Shown piece after piece: positions 14,413-23,379 of a stretch of DNA of 45,023 bases; positions within the stretch are counted from its first letter, which is position 1; each line of letters begins with the position of its first letter. Source of the DNA: Opitutaceae bacterium (lineage in GTDB: Bacteria > Verrucomicrobiota > Verrucomicrobiia > Opitutales > Opitutaceae); contig SXSC01000373.1 in the NCBI GenBank assembly GCA_005792355.1, positions 1-45,023 on the forward strand, given 5' to 3'. The translations under genes and the position numbers were made by a program. The notes below the pieces were generated by a model, which was not told where the DNA came from, did no database searches, and saw nothing but the letters and a program-made list of their open reading frames with translations.

Positions 14413-17088
14413 ATGAGACTGATCTCCACCGTTTCCTTCCCACGATCGCTGGTGGCGCTGGTCGCCATCCTGGCGGCGGGCCCGCTGGCGGCGGTCGATT
14501 TCAGCGCGCCGATCGAGCGGATAGCCACCGGATTCCAGAATTCCGAGGGACCCGTGTGGGTCGCCGCGCGCGGCGAACTGCTTTTCAGCGACGTCAACGG
14601 CAACACCATCCACCGCTGGCGGGCGGGGCAGCTCTCGACCTTCCGCACGCCGAGCAACAACGCCAACGGGCTCGTGCTCGATGCGGCGGGCCGGTTGATC
14701 AGTTGTGAGCGCGGCACGCGTCGCGTCGCCCGCACCGAGGCCGACGGCACCGTGACCGTGCTCGCGGAGCGCTACGAGGGGCGGCGGCTCAACGCCCCGA
14801 ACGACGTGGTGGTCAGGCGCGACGGCTCCGTGTATTTCACCGATCCGACATTCGGGGCGACGCCGGGCTCGCTGGAACTGGATTTCCAGGGCGTGTATCG
14901 GATTTCCGCGGATGGCCGCACGCTGACGCTCGTGATCCGCGACCTCGCGCTGCCCAACGGCCTCGCGTTCTCGCCCGACGAGCGCCAGTTCTACGTCAAC
15001 GACAACCAGACCGGGATCATCCGCGTCTACGACGTTGCCGCCGACGGGGCGCTCAGCAACGGCCGCATCTTCACCGATCAGGCGCCCGGGGGCGACGGCA
15101 TGAAGGTGGACGTGGAGGGCAACGTCTATTGCACGACCACGACCGGGGTGCGGGTCTTCGATCGTGCCGGGCGGTTGCTGGGCACGTTCGTCACCCCCGA
15201 GCGCCCCGCCAATTGCGCCTTTGGCGACAGCGACGGGAGAACGCTCTACCTGACGTGCCGCACCGGGCTGTATCGCGTGCGGCTGGACACCGCGGGACCG
15301 ACGGGGTTGCCGCCGGGCGGATCGGGACTTGCGGTCGCGCCGACCGGCGGTGGACGGCTCATCAACCTCGCGGTTCGGTCCGTAGCCGGCGCCGGAGGCG
15401 AACCCCTGATCATGGGATTTGCGGTGGGGCCGGGCCCGGCGCCGTCGCTGCTCCTGCGCGGGGTCGGGCCGACGTTGTCGGGTTTCGGCGTGGGCGGCGT
15501 GCTCGCGGATCCGGTGCTGACGGTTTTCGGTCCGAACACCACTGTCCTCGCCGGCAACGACGACTGGGGCAGCCTGGGCAACGGCACCCAGATTTCCGCG
15601 GCAGCCAGCCAGGCCGGCGCGTTCCCTCTCCCTGCATCGAGTCGGGATGCGGTGGTGCTCTCGAATCTCGGAGGAGCCGCCTACACCGTGCAACTGGCCG
15701 GAAAGGGCGGCGCGGCGGGCGCGGCCTTGATCGAGGCCTACGACTTGTCCCCGGCCGGTGGCGCCGCGCCGCTGGTCAATCTGTCCGCGCGGGCGAGAGC
15801 CGGCACTGGTTCCGAGGCCTTGATCGCGGGATTCGTGGTCGGTGGCACCGCTCCGCAACGGCTGCTGGTCCGCGCTGTCGGACCCACTCTCGCCGGCTTC
15901 GGTGTGACCGGCGTCCTCGCGGATCCGGCGCTCACGGTTTTTCGGGATACGGCGGAACTCGCCGCCAGCGACAACTGGTGGACCGCGCCCACCGCCGCGC
16001 AAGCGATGGCCGCAGCGGTGGCCACCGGGGCGTTTCCGCTCGGGTTTCAGAGTCGCGATGCAGCCCTGCTCGTGACGCTCGCGCCCGGCGCCTATTCCGC
16101 CGTTGTCTCCGGCGTGGGCGGGAGCACGGGCGCGGCGCTGGTCGAACTCTACGCCGTCCCGACGACACCGGCGGTCCTCGCCGAGGGTGCCTGGGGCCTG
16201 CGCGCCGACTTGCTCGAGCCCAACTCCGAAATGTCCGTCGCGGAGCTGGACGGAAAAATCTATGTGATCGGCGGCTATCCGTCGACCCGCGTGAGCGTGC
16301 GCACCGTGCAAGTCTACGACATCGCGACGGACACGTGGCGGTTGACGACGCCGCTGCCTGTCGCGCTGAACCACACCATGTCCGTGTCGGTCGGCGGCAG
16401 GCTCTACGTGATCGGCGGCCAATCCTCGGCGGGCGGCGCCGGGCCTTTCGTGGACACGGTTTACGCCTACGATCCCGTCACCGCCGCATGGAGCACACGG
16501 GCGCCGATGCCCACGCAGCGCGGTGGCGGAGCCGCTGCCGTCGTGGCCGGAAAAATCTACGTGGCCGGCGGCCGGCCCCCGCGGGGCAGCGACTTCGCGG
16601 TGTATGATCCGGTCTCGGACTCGTGGCGGACCCTGCCCAATTTGCCGACCCAGCGAAACCATGTGGGCGCGGCGGCGATCGACGGAAAAGTCTACGTTGT
16701 CGGCGGGCGGCTGGAAGCGGGATTCCAGAGCGAGCAGACGGATCGCGTGGAAGTCTACGACCCGGCGACCAACGCCTGGTCGACGCGCGCGCCGATGCTG
16801 CGGCCGCGCGGCGGCGTGAACGCAGTCGCGGCCAACGGCTACCTGCACGTGTTCGGCGGGGAAGGGAACACCGGCGCGCCCTCGGGCGTTTATCCGGATC
16901 ACGACGTCTATGATCCCGTCGCCAACCGCTGGATTCGCCTCGGCCCGATCCCCGTGCCGGTGCATGGCGTGACCGGCGCCTCCTTCGTCAACGGCGTGAT
17001 CCACCTGACCGGTGGAGGCATCGCCGACGGAGGCGAAAACGGATCGACGCTGCATCAGATCCTCCGCCCGGCGGCTTCGTATCGGTGA
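14413..17088 (+). CDS. Secreted SMP-30/gluconolactonase-like and Kelch double-propeller protein
   Basis: This 891-residue protein has a signal peptide (about 1-27). An SMP-30/gluconolactonase propeller follows (about 38-290) with metal-site candidates E45 (SEGPVW), N130 (NAPNDV), N182 (PNGLAF) and D228 (GGDGM). Two tandem about 130-residue modules come next (about 316-445 and 455-583), each with the pattern LIxGFxVG, a LLxRxVGPTLxGFGV core and a GAALxExY end; they are common in verrucomicrobial surface proteins and probably structural. A Kelch propeller closes the protein (about 590-885, repeated KIYVIGG / VYDPATNAW blades). It might open sugar lactones outside the cytoplasm. It starts 4 bases after the preceding stop, so it is the third gene of the YHYH operon. 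Confidence 0.87.
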   Translation: MRLISTVSFPRSLVALVAILAAGPLAAVDFSAPIERIATGFQNSEGPVWVAARGELLFSDVNGNTIHRWRAGQLSTFRTPSNNANGLVLDAAGRLISCERGTRRVARTEADGTVTVLAERYEGRRLNAPNDVVVRRDGSVYFTDPTFGATPGSLELDFQGVYRISADGRTLTLVIRDLALPNGLAFSPDERQFYVNDNQTGIIRVYDVAADGALSNGRIFTDQAPGGDGMKVDVEGNVYCTTTTGVRVFDRAGRLLGTFVTPERPANCAFGDSDGRTLYLTCRTGLYRVRLDTAGPTGLPPGGSGLAVAPTGGGRLINLAVRSVAGAGGEPLIMGFAVGPGPAPSLLLRGVGPTLSGFGVGGVLADPVLTVFGPNTTVLAGNDDWGSLGNGTQISAAASQAGAFPLPASSRDAVVLSNLGGAAYTVQLAGKGGAAGAALIEAYDLSPAGGAAPLVNLSARARAGTGSEALIAGFVVGGTAPQRLLVRAVGPTLAGFGVTGVLADPALTVFRDTAELAASDNWWTAPTAAQAMAAAVATGAFPLGFQSRDAALLVTLAPGAYSAVVSGVGGSTGAALVELYAVPTTPAVLAEGAWGLRADLLEPNSEMSVAELDGKIYVIGGYPSTRVSVRTVQVYDIATDTWRLTTPLPVALNHTMSVSVGGRLYVIGGQSSAGGAGPFVDTVYAYDPVTAAWSTRAPMPTQRGGGAAAVVAGKIYVAGGRPPRGSDFAVYDPVSDSWRTLPNLPTQRNHVGAAAIDGKVYVVGGRLEAGFQSEQTDRVEVYDPATNAWSTRAPMLRPRGGVNAVAANGYLHVFGGEGNTGAPSGVYPDHDVYDPVANRWIRLGPIPVPVHGVTGASFVNGVIHLTGGGIADGGENGSTLHQILRPAASYR

Positions 17089-17361
17089 GGCGGACGTGGT
17101 GTTTCACCGAAACAGCCTGAATCCCGAAGAAGCAGCCCGAACCGGAACTCGAAATGAACGCCTGAACCGGCTGAATCAGATCCGCAGCGTGCGCGCCCGC
17201 GCGGGCCTTCGTCCTGATGAACGTATCTTAATCAAAATCCGCCTTGGGCGATAACCCTCCCCGGCTTCAATGCGCATCATGAACCGGGTGGCCGCACGTC
17301 CGGCGGCGCAGCCCTTGGGGCGTCGGGTCGGCACCGCACAACTCAAAGCCAAGAAACCCAA
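17089..17361 (+). promoter_or_regulatory. Spacer with probable promoter of the sulfatase-like/metallophosphatase operon
   Basis: These 273 bases hold no gene. They contain a perfect 12-bp palindrome GCCCGCGCGGGC (17195-17206), too short alone to be a convincing terminator, and, just after it, the second copy of the shared dyad box (17216-17233). The region between 17234 and 17361 is GC-rich with no recognisable Shine-Dalgarno before the ATG at 17362. Confidence 0.45.
17216..17233. promoter_or_regulatory. Shared 18-bp dyad box, copy 2
   Basis: GATGAACGTATCTTAATC differs from the box at 11875-11892 only in the two central-left bases and keeps the GATNAA-N6-TTNATC symmetry. AAATC follows shortly after in both. 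It is 128 bases upstream of the start at 17362. Two such matches in the only two long spacers of this plus-strand gene group are unlikely by chance. Confidence 0.5.
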
Positions 17362-18765
17362 ATGAAACTGAAAACCTCTCCCCGTCCCGTCGCCTACGTG
17401 GCGGCGACCCTGCTCGGCGTTGTGGCGGTGCATTCCGCCGAGCCGCGGCCCAATTTCGTCGTCATCATGGCCGAGGCGCAGGGCTGGGCGCAGACCTCGG
17501 TGCAGATGGATGATCGCGTGCCGGAGTCGCGCAGCCGCGTGTTTCGGACGCCCGCAGTCGAGCGGCTCGCGCGCGAGGGGATGCGGTTCACCTACGGCTA
17601 CGCGACCTCGCCCCGCTGCACGCCGTCGCGCGCGGCGTTGTTCACCGGCCGATCGCCAGCGGCGCTGCGGATGACCTTTGTCGGCGCGGGCCGCGCCGAT
17701 ACGCCGGTGCGCACCGCGCTCATCCCGCCGGAACCGCTGCTCGAGTTGCCGACTGAGACGGTGACCGTCGCGGAGGTGCTCAAGGCCGCGGGCTACACCT
17801 CGGCGCATTTCGGCAAATGGCACGTCGGCCGCACCGACCCCGCGCGCCACGGCTTCGACGCCAGCGACGGCGCCACGAGCAACGGCGGCCCGGACAACGT
17901 CGCGAGCCCCAATCCCAAGCAGGCCTACGGCATGACCGAGCGCGGCATCGCGTTCATGACGCGTGCGCAGCAGGCCGGGAAGCCTTTCTACCTCCAGCTC
18001 TCGCACTACCCGAATCAGGAGCGCAAGGAAGGCGGCCGCGATCGCGACACTGCGCGCACCGACTCCGATGAAATCGACAAGACCGTGATGCAACTCCTCG
18101 CCGCGCTCGACGCGCAGGGCCTCGCGAAAAACACCTATGTCTTCTACACCGCCGATCACGGCGGGCAGGGCCGCACCGGCAATGCGCCGCTCTCCGGCGG
18201 CAAGGGCGCGGTGACCGAGGGTGGACTGCGCGTGCCGTTTCTCGTGCGCGGCCCTGGCATCGCGGGGAACGTCTGCTCGCGCGTGCCGGTGACCGCGTGC
18301 GACATCCTGCCGACCATCGCCGCGCTTGCCGGCGTCAACGACTCGCTGCCCGCTGCGGTCGAGGGCGGCAACCTCGCCGCCGTGCTGCGCGATCCGCAGG
18401 GCCGCGGCGCGGTGGCGCGCACGCGCGAGGAGTTGGTCTTCCATTTCCCGCACTACGACCTTGGCAACGGCGGACCTGCGACGGCGATTCTGCTCGGCGG
18501 CTACAAGCTCGTGCGCAACTACGAGAAGAAGACCCAGCGGCTCTTCGAGCTGGAGCGCGATCCGGGCGAGGAGCGCGATCTCGCCGCGAAGCTGCCGGAG
18601 AAAGCCGCCGAACTCGACGCGCGCCTGACCGCCTATCTCAAGGACGTGAGCGCCCAGATGGCGCAACCGAATCCCAACTACGACCCGGCCAAGGCCGGCG
18701 ACGCCGCCGCGGACGACCGTCGCGGCAAGGGCGGCAAACAGGGCAGGACGCGCAACGACGAATGA
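17362..18765 (+). CDS. Sulfatase-like hydrolase with altered N-terminal metal site
   Basis: The 467-residue secreted protein (signal peptide about 1-25) has the sulfatase fold with CTPSR at 86-90, GKWHVG at 151-156 and a second metal motif YTADHGG with D265-H266. The N-terminal metal pair, normally DD in a DDxGWGD context, reads E38-A39 (IMAEAQGWAQTS), and DH replaces DN. The formylglycine Cys is still present. It could be an active variant subfamily, a phosphonate or phosphodiester hydrolase relative, or a binding protein. I recall similar EA/EG-type sequences in other PVC bacteria, which would argue for a real subfamily rather than decay. The tail is rich in Lys, Gly and Arg. Its stop overlaps the metallophosphatase start (ATGA). 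Confidence 0.87.
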   Translation: MKLKTSPRPVAYVAATLLGVVAVHSAEPRPNFVVIMAEAQGWAQTSVQMDDRVPESRSRVFRTPAVERLAREGMRFTYGYATSPRCTPSRAALFTGRSPAALRMTFVGAGRADTPVRTALIPPEPLLELPTETVTVAEVLKAAGYTSAHFGKWHVGRTDPARHGFDASDGATSNGGPDNVASPNPKQAYGMTERGIAFMTRAQQAGKPFYLQLSHYPNQERKEGGRDRDTARTDSDEIDKTVMQLLAALDAQGLAKNTYVFYTADHGGQGRTGNAPLSGGKGAVTEGGLRVPFLVRGPGIAGNVCSRVPVTACDILPTIAALAGVNDSLPAAVEGGNLAAVLRDPQGRGAVARTREELVFHFPHYDLGNGGPATAILLGGYKLVRNYEKKTQRLFELERDPGEERDLAAKLPEKAAELDARLTAYLKDVSAQMAQPNPNYDPAKAGDAAADDRRGKGGKQGRTRNDE

Positions 18766-20237
18766 AAAGCATGACACTTATTTCCGCGCTCGCGCTCGCG
18801 ACCACTGCGCTTGCCTTCGCCGCCGACGAGCCGCGGCGCGGTGGGAGAAAAGGCGGCGGCGGCGCCGGCAACGGCGAAGGTCGTCTGCCCACGCTGCTCT
18901 TTCGGACCGAGGTGCCGGCGCAGCCCGTCGATGTGATTCTCGGCCGGCCGACGACCGAGGGTATCACGCTCAGCATCCTCAGCTACGAAGGCGCCGAGGG
19001 CTACGTGGCCTTCGGGCCGGACGGCGGCGAGCTCGCGCAGCGGACTGCGCCGCAAGAATTCCCGAGGGGCCAGCCGGTCGAAATCGCGCTCACCGGGCTG
19101 CGTCCCGGCACGCGCCACACCTACCAGTTTCGATCGCGCGCGGGGAGCGCGGGGGAGTTTCGCGCGGTGGCCGCGGGCGCGTTCACGACGGCGCGTGCTC
19201 CGGGCGCGGAGTTTGTGTTCACCGTGCAGGCCGACCCGCACCTCGACGCCGGCACCGATCCAGACGTCTACCGGAAGTCGCTCGCCAACGTCGTCGCCGC
19301 GCGCGCCGACTTCCATGTCGATCTCGGCGACACGTTCATGACGGACAAGCGCACCGACTACCGCGACGCCCTGCCGCAATATCTGGCGCAGCGCCACTAC
19401 TTCAGTCTCGTCGGGCATTCGGTGCCGGTGTTCCTCGTGCTGGGGAACCACGACGGCGAGCAGCCCGGCAAGGGCGGCGGCGACGCGATGGCCCTCTGGT
19501 CCAACGCGCAGCGAAAAACGTTCTTTCCGAATCCCGAGCCGAACAGCTTCTACACCGGCAACGCCACGCCTCACCCCAAGGCCGGCCTGCTCCAGAACTA
19601 CTATGCGTTCGAGTGGGGCGACGCGCTCTTTGTCGCGCTCGATCCGTTCTGCTATTCGCAGGAGCGCGGGCGCGGCGGCAGCGGTGACAACTGGGGCCGC
19701 ACGCTCGGCCGCGAGCAATACGAGTGGCTGCGCGGCATGCTGGAGCGGAGCCGGGCGCGATTCACGTTTGTGTTCATCCACCACCTCGTCGGCGGCGAGA
19801 CGCGCGAGGGCCGCGGCGGCGCGGAGGCGGCGGCGTTTTTCGAGTGGGGCGGGCGCGACCTCGACGGGCGCGACACGTTCACGCTGAAACGCCCCGGCTG
19901 GACCGCGCCGATCCACACGCTGCTGGTGCGCCGCGGAGGCGGCGTGGTCGTTTTCCACGGGCACGATCACCTTTACGCGCAGCAGGAGCGCGATGGCGTG
20001 ACCTATCAGCTCGTGCCGCAGCCGGGTCACACGCGCACCGACAACACCCGCAGCGCGGCCGAATACGGCTACAAGAGCGGCGTGATCGCGGGCGCCTCGG
20101 GCATCATGCGCGTAAAGGTGTCGCCGCAGCAGGCGCTCGTGGAATACGTCCGTGCCTATCCCGACAGCGCGGAAAACGCCACGCGCCGGACTGGCTCAGT
20201 CACGCATCGTTACGCGGTCGGCGCGGCGGCGCGGTGA
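18762..20237 (+). CDS. Secreted metallophosphatase (calcineurin-like, with N-terminal Fn3-like domain)
   Basis: The 491-residue product has a signal peptide (about 1-21), a Gly/Arg-rich stretch, an Fn3-like beta domain (about 55-145, GLRPGTRHTYQFRSRAG), and a calcineurin-like phosphoesterase domain. Its metal ligands are visible: D158 and H160 (ADPHLD), D187 (DLGD), N229-H230 (GNHDGE), the His pair in IHHLVGG, and GHDH at 400-403. The plan resembles purple acid phosphatases. It probably removes phosphate from an extracytoplasmic ester, in step with the sulfatase-like protein whose stop overlaps its start. ATG at 18762 was chosen because it gives a signal peptide; the frame is open upstream only as a shadow of the sulfatase gene. 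Confidence 0.9.
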   Translation: MKSMTLISALALATTALAFAADEPRRGGRKGGGGAGNGEGRLPTLLFRTEVPAQPVDVILGRPTTEGITLSILSYEGAEGYVAFGPDGGELAQRTAPQEFPRGQPVEIALTGLRPGTRHTYQFRSRAGSAGEFRAVAAGAFTTARAPGAEFVFTVQADPHLDAGTDPDVYRKSLANVVAARADFHVDLGDTFMTDKRTDYRDALPQYLAQRHYFSLVGHSVPVFLVLGNHDGEQPGKGGGDAMALWSNAQRKTFFPNPEPNSFYTGNATPHPKAGLLQNYYAFEWGDALFVALDPFCYSQERGRGGSGDNWGRTLGREQYEWLRGMLERSRARFTFVFIHHLVGGETREGRGGAEAAAFFEWGGRDLDGRDTFTLKRPGWTAPIHTLLVRRGGGVVVFHGHDHLYAQQERDGVTYQLVPQPGHTRTDNTRSAAEYGYKSGVIAGASGIMRVKVSPQQALVEYVRAYPDSAENATRRTGSVTHRYAVGAAAR

Positions 20238-20239
20238 TT

Positions 20240-20262
20240 CCGGAGGACGGGGCTCACTCCGG
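20240..20262. terminator. Possible terminator hairpin between convergent genes
   Basis: CCGGAG (20240-20245) faces CTCCGG (20257-20262) across an 11-base loop, just after the metallophosphatase stop and before the convergent TonB-receptor gene. There is no run of T, so the call is weak. The rest of 20238-20365 shows nothing else. Confidence 0.25.
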
Positions 20263-20365
20263 ACCAACCATCATTTAACCAGCCGACAATTCCGAAATCA
20301 GGAAGGTGTTTCGCAATCGTCGGGAATCACATGGCGCGACAGGCCGGTGGCATCGGCCGCACAAC

Positions 20366-23338
20366 TCAGAATTTCCCCTGCACGCCGAGGTTGAAGCGGC
20401 GCGAGCCGGCCCACGCCGCGCTCGGAAACTGGCGGTCGCCCACGCCCTGCAGTTGCACGCTCGGCCGCTCGGTCAGGTTGTCGATTGCGAAGAACACTTC
20501 GCACGACCGGTGCCAGCGGTAGCCGAAGTTCACGTCGATCTTCTCGCGCCGGGGCGCACGCGTCACCAGCGCGGGGTTGGCGTTGGCGCCGAGGAGGAAG
20601 CCCGCCTGCTGGTTGTAGCGGGCGAGCGCGTAGAAGCGACCCTTGGCATACTCGCCCACGACGTTCCACGCGCGCGGGATGAAGTTGGTCACGCCCGTGG
20701 TCCCGACCTTGGTCACGCCATCGAGGGAGCCTTCGACCGTGAGCACGGTCGCGTTGCCCTTGAACGTGAACAGCCCGTAGGCGCGCGGGATGAAGTTGAG
20801 CTGGCGCACGAGGTTGAACTCCACGCCCTGCACCTTGGCGTAGCCGCCGTTGACCGTGGTGCGAAGCTCGTAGCCGACGTATTGCTCGCCCAGCGGAAAG
20901 CCCGGCGGCACCCGATCAATCCGATTGACGATGTAGTCGCTGATGTCCTTGCGAAACACGCCGACGGAAATCAGGCCGGCCGGCTCCGTGTAGTATTCGA
21001 GGCTCAGGTCGTAGCTGTCGGCGAATTGCGGACGCAGGCCGGTGTTGGTGGTGGTCACGACGTCCGTGACCTCGTTGACGGTCGTGGTCGGCACGATGGC
21101 GTTGAATCCGGGCCGGCCGATGCCGGTCGAGTAGCTGGCGCGCGCCTGGAGGTTGGGCTGAAACTTGTAGAGCAGGTGCACGCTGGGAAACGTGCTGCGG
21201 TAACTGCTGCTCCGGGTGACATTGGTCCCGGCATTGTTGATCGCGCGGCGGACGGGGTCGGTAATCTGCGCGGCCGTGGCCTGAATCGGATTCGTGAAGA
21301 CGGCGGTGCCGGTGACCTTGGTCTCCTCCGCGCGCACGCCACCGAGCAGACGGAGTTTTCCCCAGTCGGTCTCCGCCATCGCGTAGGCGGCGGAGATCCG
21401 CTCCTTGGCTTTGAAGTTGCCCTGGAGGCTCCGCAGCGTGTTGCCGTAAACATCCTCGAGCCAGAGCTGCGGCTGGTCGTAAATGCTACGGTTGAGGGCG
21501 CCGAAATCGATCATGAAGGGGCGGCGGTTGCCCACGTCGCTGAAACCGGTGATCGGCGTGCTGGCGTTGACGAAGCGACTGAGGCGGTCATCGCTGCGGC
21601 CCGTGGCGGGGTTGATGCCGAAGACACGATCCTCGCCGACGAACGAGCGCTGGATGTTCTGTTCGATGTTCACCCGACTCTGCTCGGCGGCGTTGAGCCC
21701 GGCCTTGAAGGTGACGGGCAGCCTCCACGCGACCGTGCGTTTGAGGTCAAGGCGCGCGCCGTTGCGTTCGTCGTCCACCATGGTTCCCAGCATGCCCACC
21801 ACGTCCAACTGGTAGTTGTCCGCGTTGAAGAGGACGTCCGGGTTTCCGGTGGGGAAGGACACGGTGGGAAACAGCGCGTCGCGCTTCCCTTCCAGCACGA
21901 CACCCGTGCGGAACGGCGTCAGGAGCGTGAACGTCGTGTTGAGGTATTTCCCGTAGCCGCTGGGGCCGCCATCGGGGCGATAGACGCGGGCCTTCGCCGT
22001 GGAGCGGAAGACGTTGTAGCTCGCCTCCCATTCGCCGAGCCGATGCCGGCCGTCGAAGGAGGCCGAGCTGGAGCTCGTGTAAGGGTTCTGATCGACGTGC
22101 CGCACGACCAGGCTCGCGGTGGAATAGGACTGGCGGGGGCGCGTCCAGTCCGTCGCGGGCACGGCGCCGTTGATGTTCGTGAAGACGTTCTGCGTGAGCT
22201 CGAGCCAGTCGTCGTGCTTGAACTTGAGCGAGAACTCGTGCGCGCCATTGCCGCGCCGGTGGTCGATCGTCGCCGACCAGTTCCGGCGGTGGCGAAACCG
22301 ATCGTTCTCCACCGACTGCAGCGCGGTGGGAATGACGCCGTAGGTGGCGTTGTTGGCGATGGTCTGGATCGAGCGCAGCTGGTTGGTGGTTTCCTTGTTG
22401 AAGCCGCCGGTGACATACAGGCCCCAGTCGCGCTTGGCGCCGAACGTGTCGTGGTAGGTGAGCTGGACGTTGGGCGTCACGCGCGTGTCGAAGCCGCTGC
22501 GCGTATTCACATACTGGCCACCGACGCGGTATTCGAACCTCCCGGCGGACTTGGGGTAGTCGAGGGCGCTGCGCTGGATCAGGTTCACCATACCGCCGAT
22601 GGCGTCGGCGGAGCGGTCGGGGGTGATGGCCTTGATGACCTCGGCGGACTTGATGTTGCCGGTGTTGGTCGTCGAGAGCACGGAGGCGCGGCTGTTGGCC
22701 GTGCCGTTGATGGCCGGCGTCGCGAAGCTGTTGCCGTCGAGCTGCACGTTGTTGAGCGAGGAGTCGATGCCGCGGACGGAAACGCGATCCACCTCGTTGA
22801 ACGCCAGGAACCCGCTCACCCCGGGAAGCAACTGGAGGAGTTCGACGGGATTGTCGTTGTTGAGCATGCCGTAGGCCGCGATATCGACGACGTTCTTCAC
22901 GTTGGGCGCGTGCTGTTGCTCGGTGACGGCGAGGGCGTCGGCGTTGCGGTTGGTGGTGACTGAGAACGTGCCCATCTTCACGACATCCTCGCCAAGGGTG
23001 ACAGCGACACTGGCGGTGAGGTCGGCCGACACGACGGCCCGGATGGAGGCGGGCGCCATGCCCGTGTAGGCGACGCGCAGCGAATACTCACCGGGCGGCA
23101 TGCCGCCAAAATCGAACTCGCCGCGGCGATCCGTGGTCGTGGCGCGACCGATGCCATCGATGGTGACGACGGCGCCTTCGAGAAAAGCGTTGCCGCTGCT
23201 ATTGGTGACGGTGCCAGTGATGCGGCCGGTGTTGGTCTGGGCTGAAGCGAAAGAAGCTAGGAAGAACGCAAGCAGCGACGTGAGCGCCGACCGCAACATC
23301 GGCAGCATGCGGGGAAATGAGGCGTTGGGGGTTTTCAT
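20366..23338 (-). CDS. TonB-dependent receptor with carboxypeptidase-regulatory-like N-terminal domain
   Basis: The 990-residue outer-membrane protein has a signal peptide (about 1-34), a carboxypeptidase-regulatory-like beta-sandwich (about 37-116, RITGTVTNSSGN), a plug domain (about 145-265, VNLIQRS at its end) and a long beta-barrel ending in Phe (GVQGKF), as outer-membrane porins do. In Bacteroidetes and verrucomicrobia this plan serves glycan or metal-complex uptake. No SusD-like partner is present. It stands alone, convergent with the metallophosphatase gene and downstream of the sulfatase/dehydrogenase operon on the same strand. Repeat copy 2 ends 41 bases before its start. The substrate is not evident; sugar oligomers are likely from context. 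Confidence 0.92.
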   Translation of the reverse strand: MKTPNASFPRMLPMLRSALTSLLAFFLASFASAQTNTGRITGTVTNSSGNAFLEGAVVTIDGIGRATTTDRRGEFDFGGMPPGEYSLRVAYTGMAPASIRAVVSADLTASVAVTLGEDVVKMGTFSVTTNRNADALAVTEQQHAPNVKNVVDIAAYGMLNNDNPVELLQLLPGVSGFLAFNEVDRVSVRGIDSSLNNVQLDGNSFATPAINGTANSRASVLSTTNTGNIKSAEVIKAITPDRSADAIGGMVNLIQRSALDYPKSAGRFEYRVGGQYVNTRSGFDTRVTPNVQLTYHDTFGAKRDWGLYVTGGFNKETTNQLRSIQTIANNATYGVIPTALQSVENDRFRHRRNWSATIDHRRGNGAHEFSLKFKHDDWLELTQNVFTNINGAVPATDWTRPRQSYSTASLVVRHVDQNPYTSSSSASFDGRHRLGEWEASYNVFRSTAKARVYRPDGGPSGYGKYLNTTFTLLTPFRTGVVLEGKRDALFPTVSFPTGNPDVLFNADNYQLDVVGMLGTMVDDERNGARLDLKRTVAWRLPVTFKAGLNAAEQSRVNIEQNIQRSFVGEDRVFGINPATGRSDDRLSRFVNASTPITGFSDVGNRRPFMIDFGALNRSIYDQPQLWLEDVYGNTLRSLQGNFKAKERISAAYAMAETDWGKLRLLGGVRAEETKVTGTAVFTNPIQATAAQITDPVRRAINNAGTNVTRSSSYRSTFPSVHLLYKFQPNLQARASYSTGIGRPGFNAIVPTTTVNEVTDVVTTTNTGLRPQFADSYDLSLEYYTEPAGLISVGVFRKDISDYIVNRIDRVPPGFPLGEQYVGYELRTTVNGGYAKVQGVEFNLVRQLNFIPRAYGLFTFKGNATVLTVEGSLDGVTKVGTTGVTNFIPRAWNVVGEYAKGRFYALARYNQQAGFLLGANANPALVTRAPRREKIDVNFGYRWHRSCEVFFAIDNLTERPSVQLQGVGDRQFPSAAWAGSRRFNLGVQGKF

Positions 23339-23379
23339 TCGAGGGGTGTGCGTCCGAAAACACTAGAGCTCGGCCGCAA

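Noticed and set aside
14281..17055. A 924-codon minus-strand frame opposite the SMP-30/Kelch gene
   Set aside because: It is an antisense shadow with Arg/Gly/Ala/His-rich sequence and no domain, while the plus-strand product is clearly real.
20306..22963. An 885-codon plus-strand frame opposite the TonB receptor
   Set aside because: Composition is typical of an antisense shadow; the minus-strand product has all receptor landmarks.
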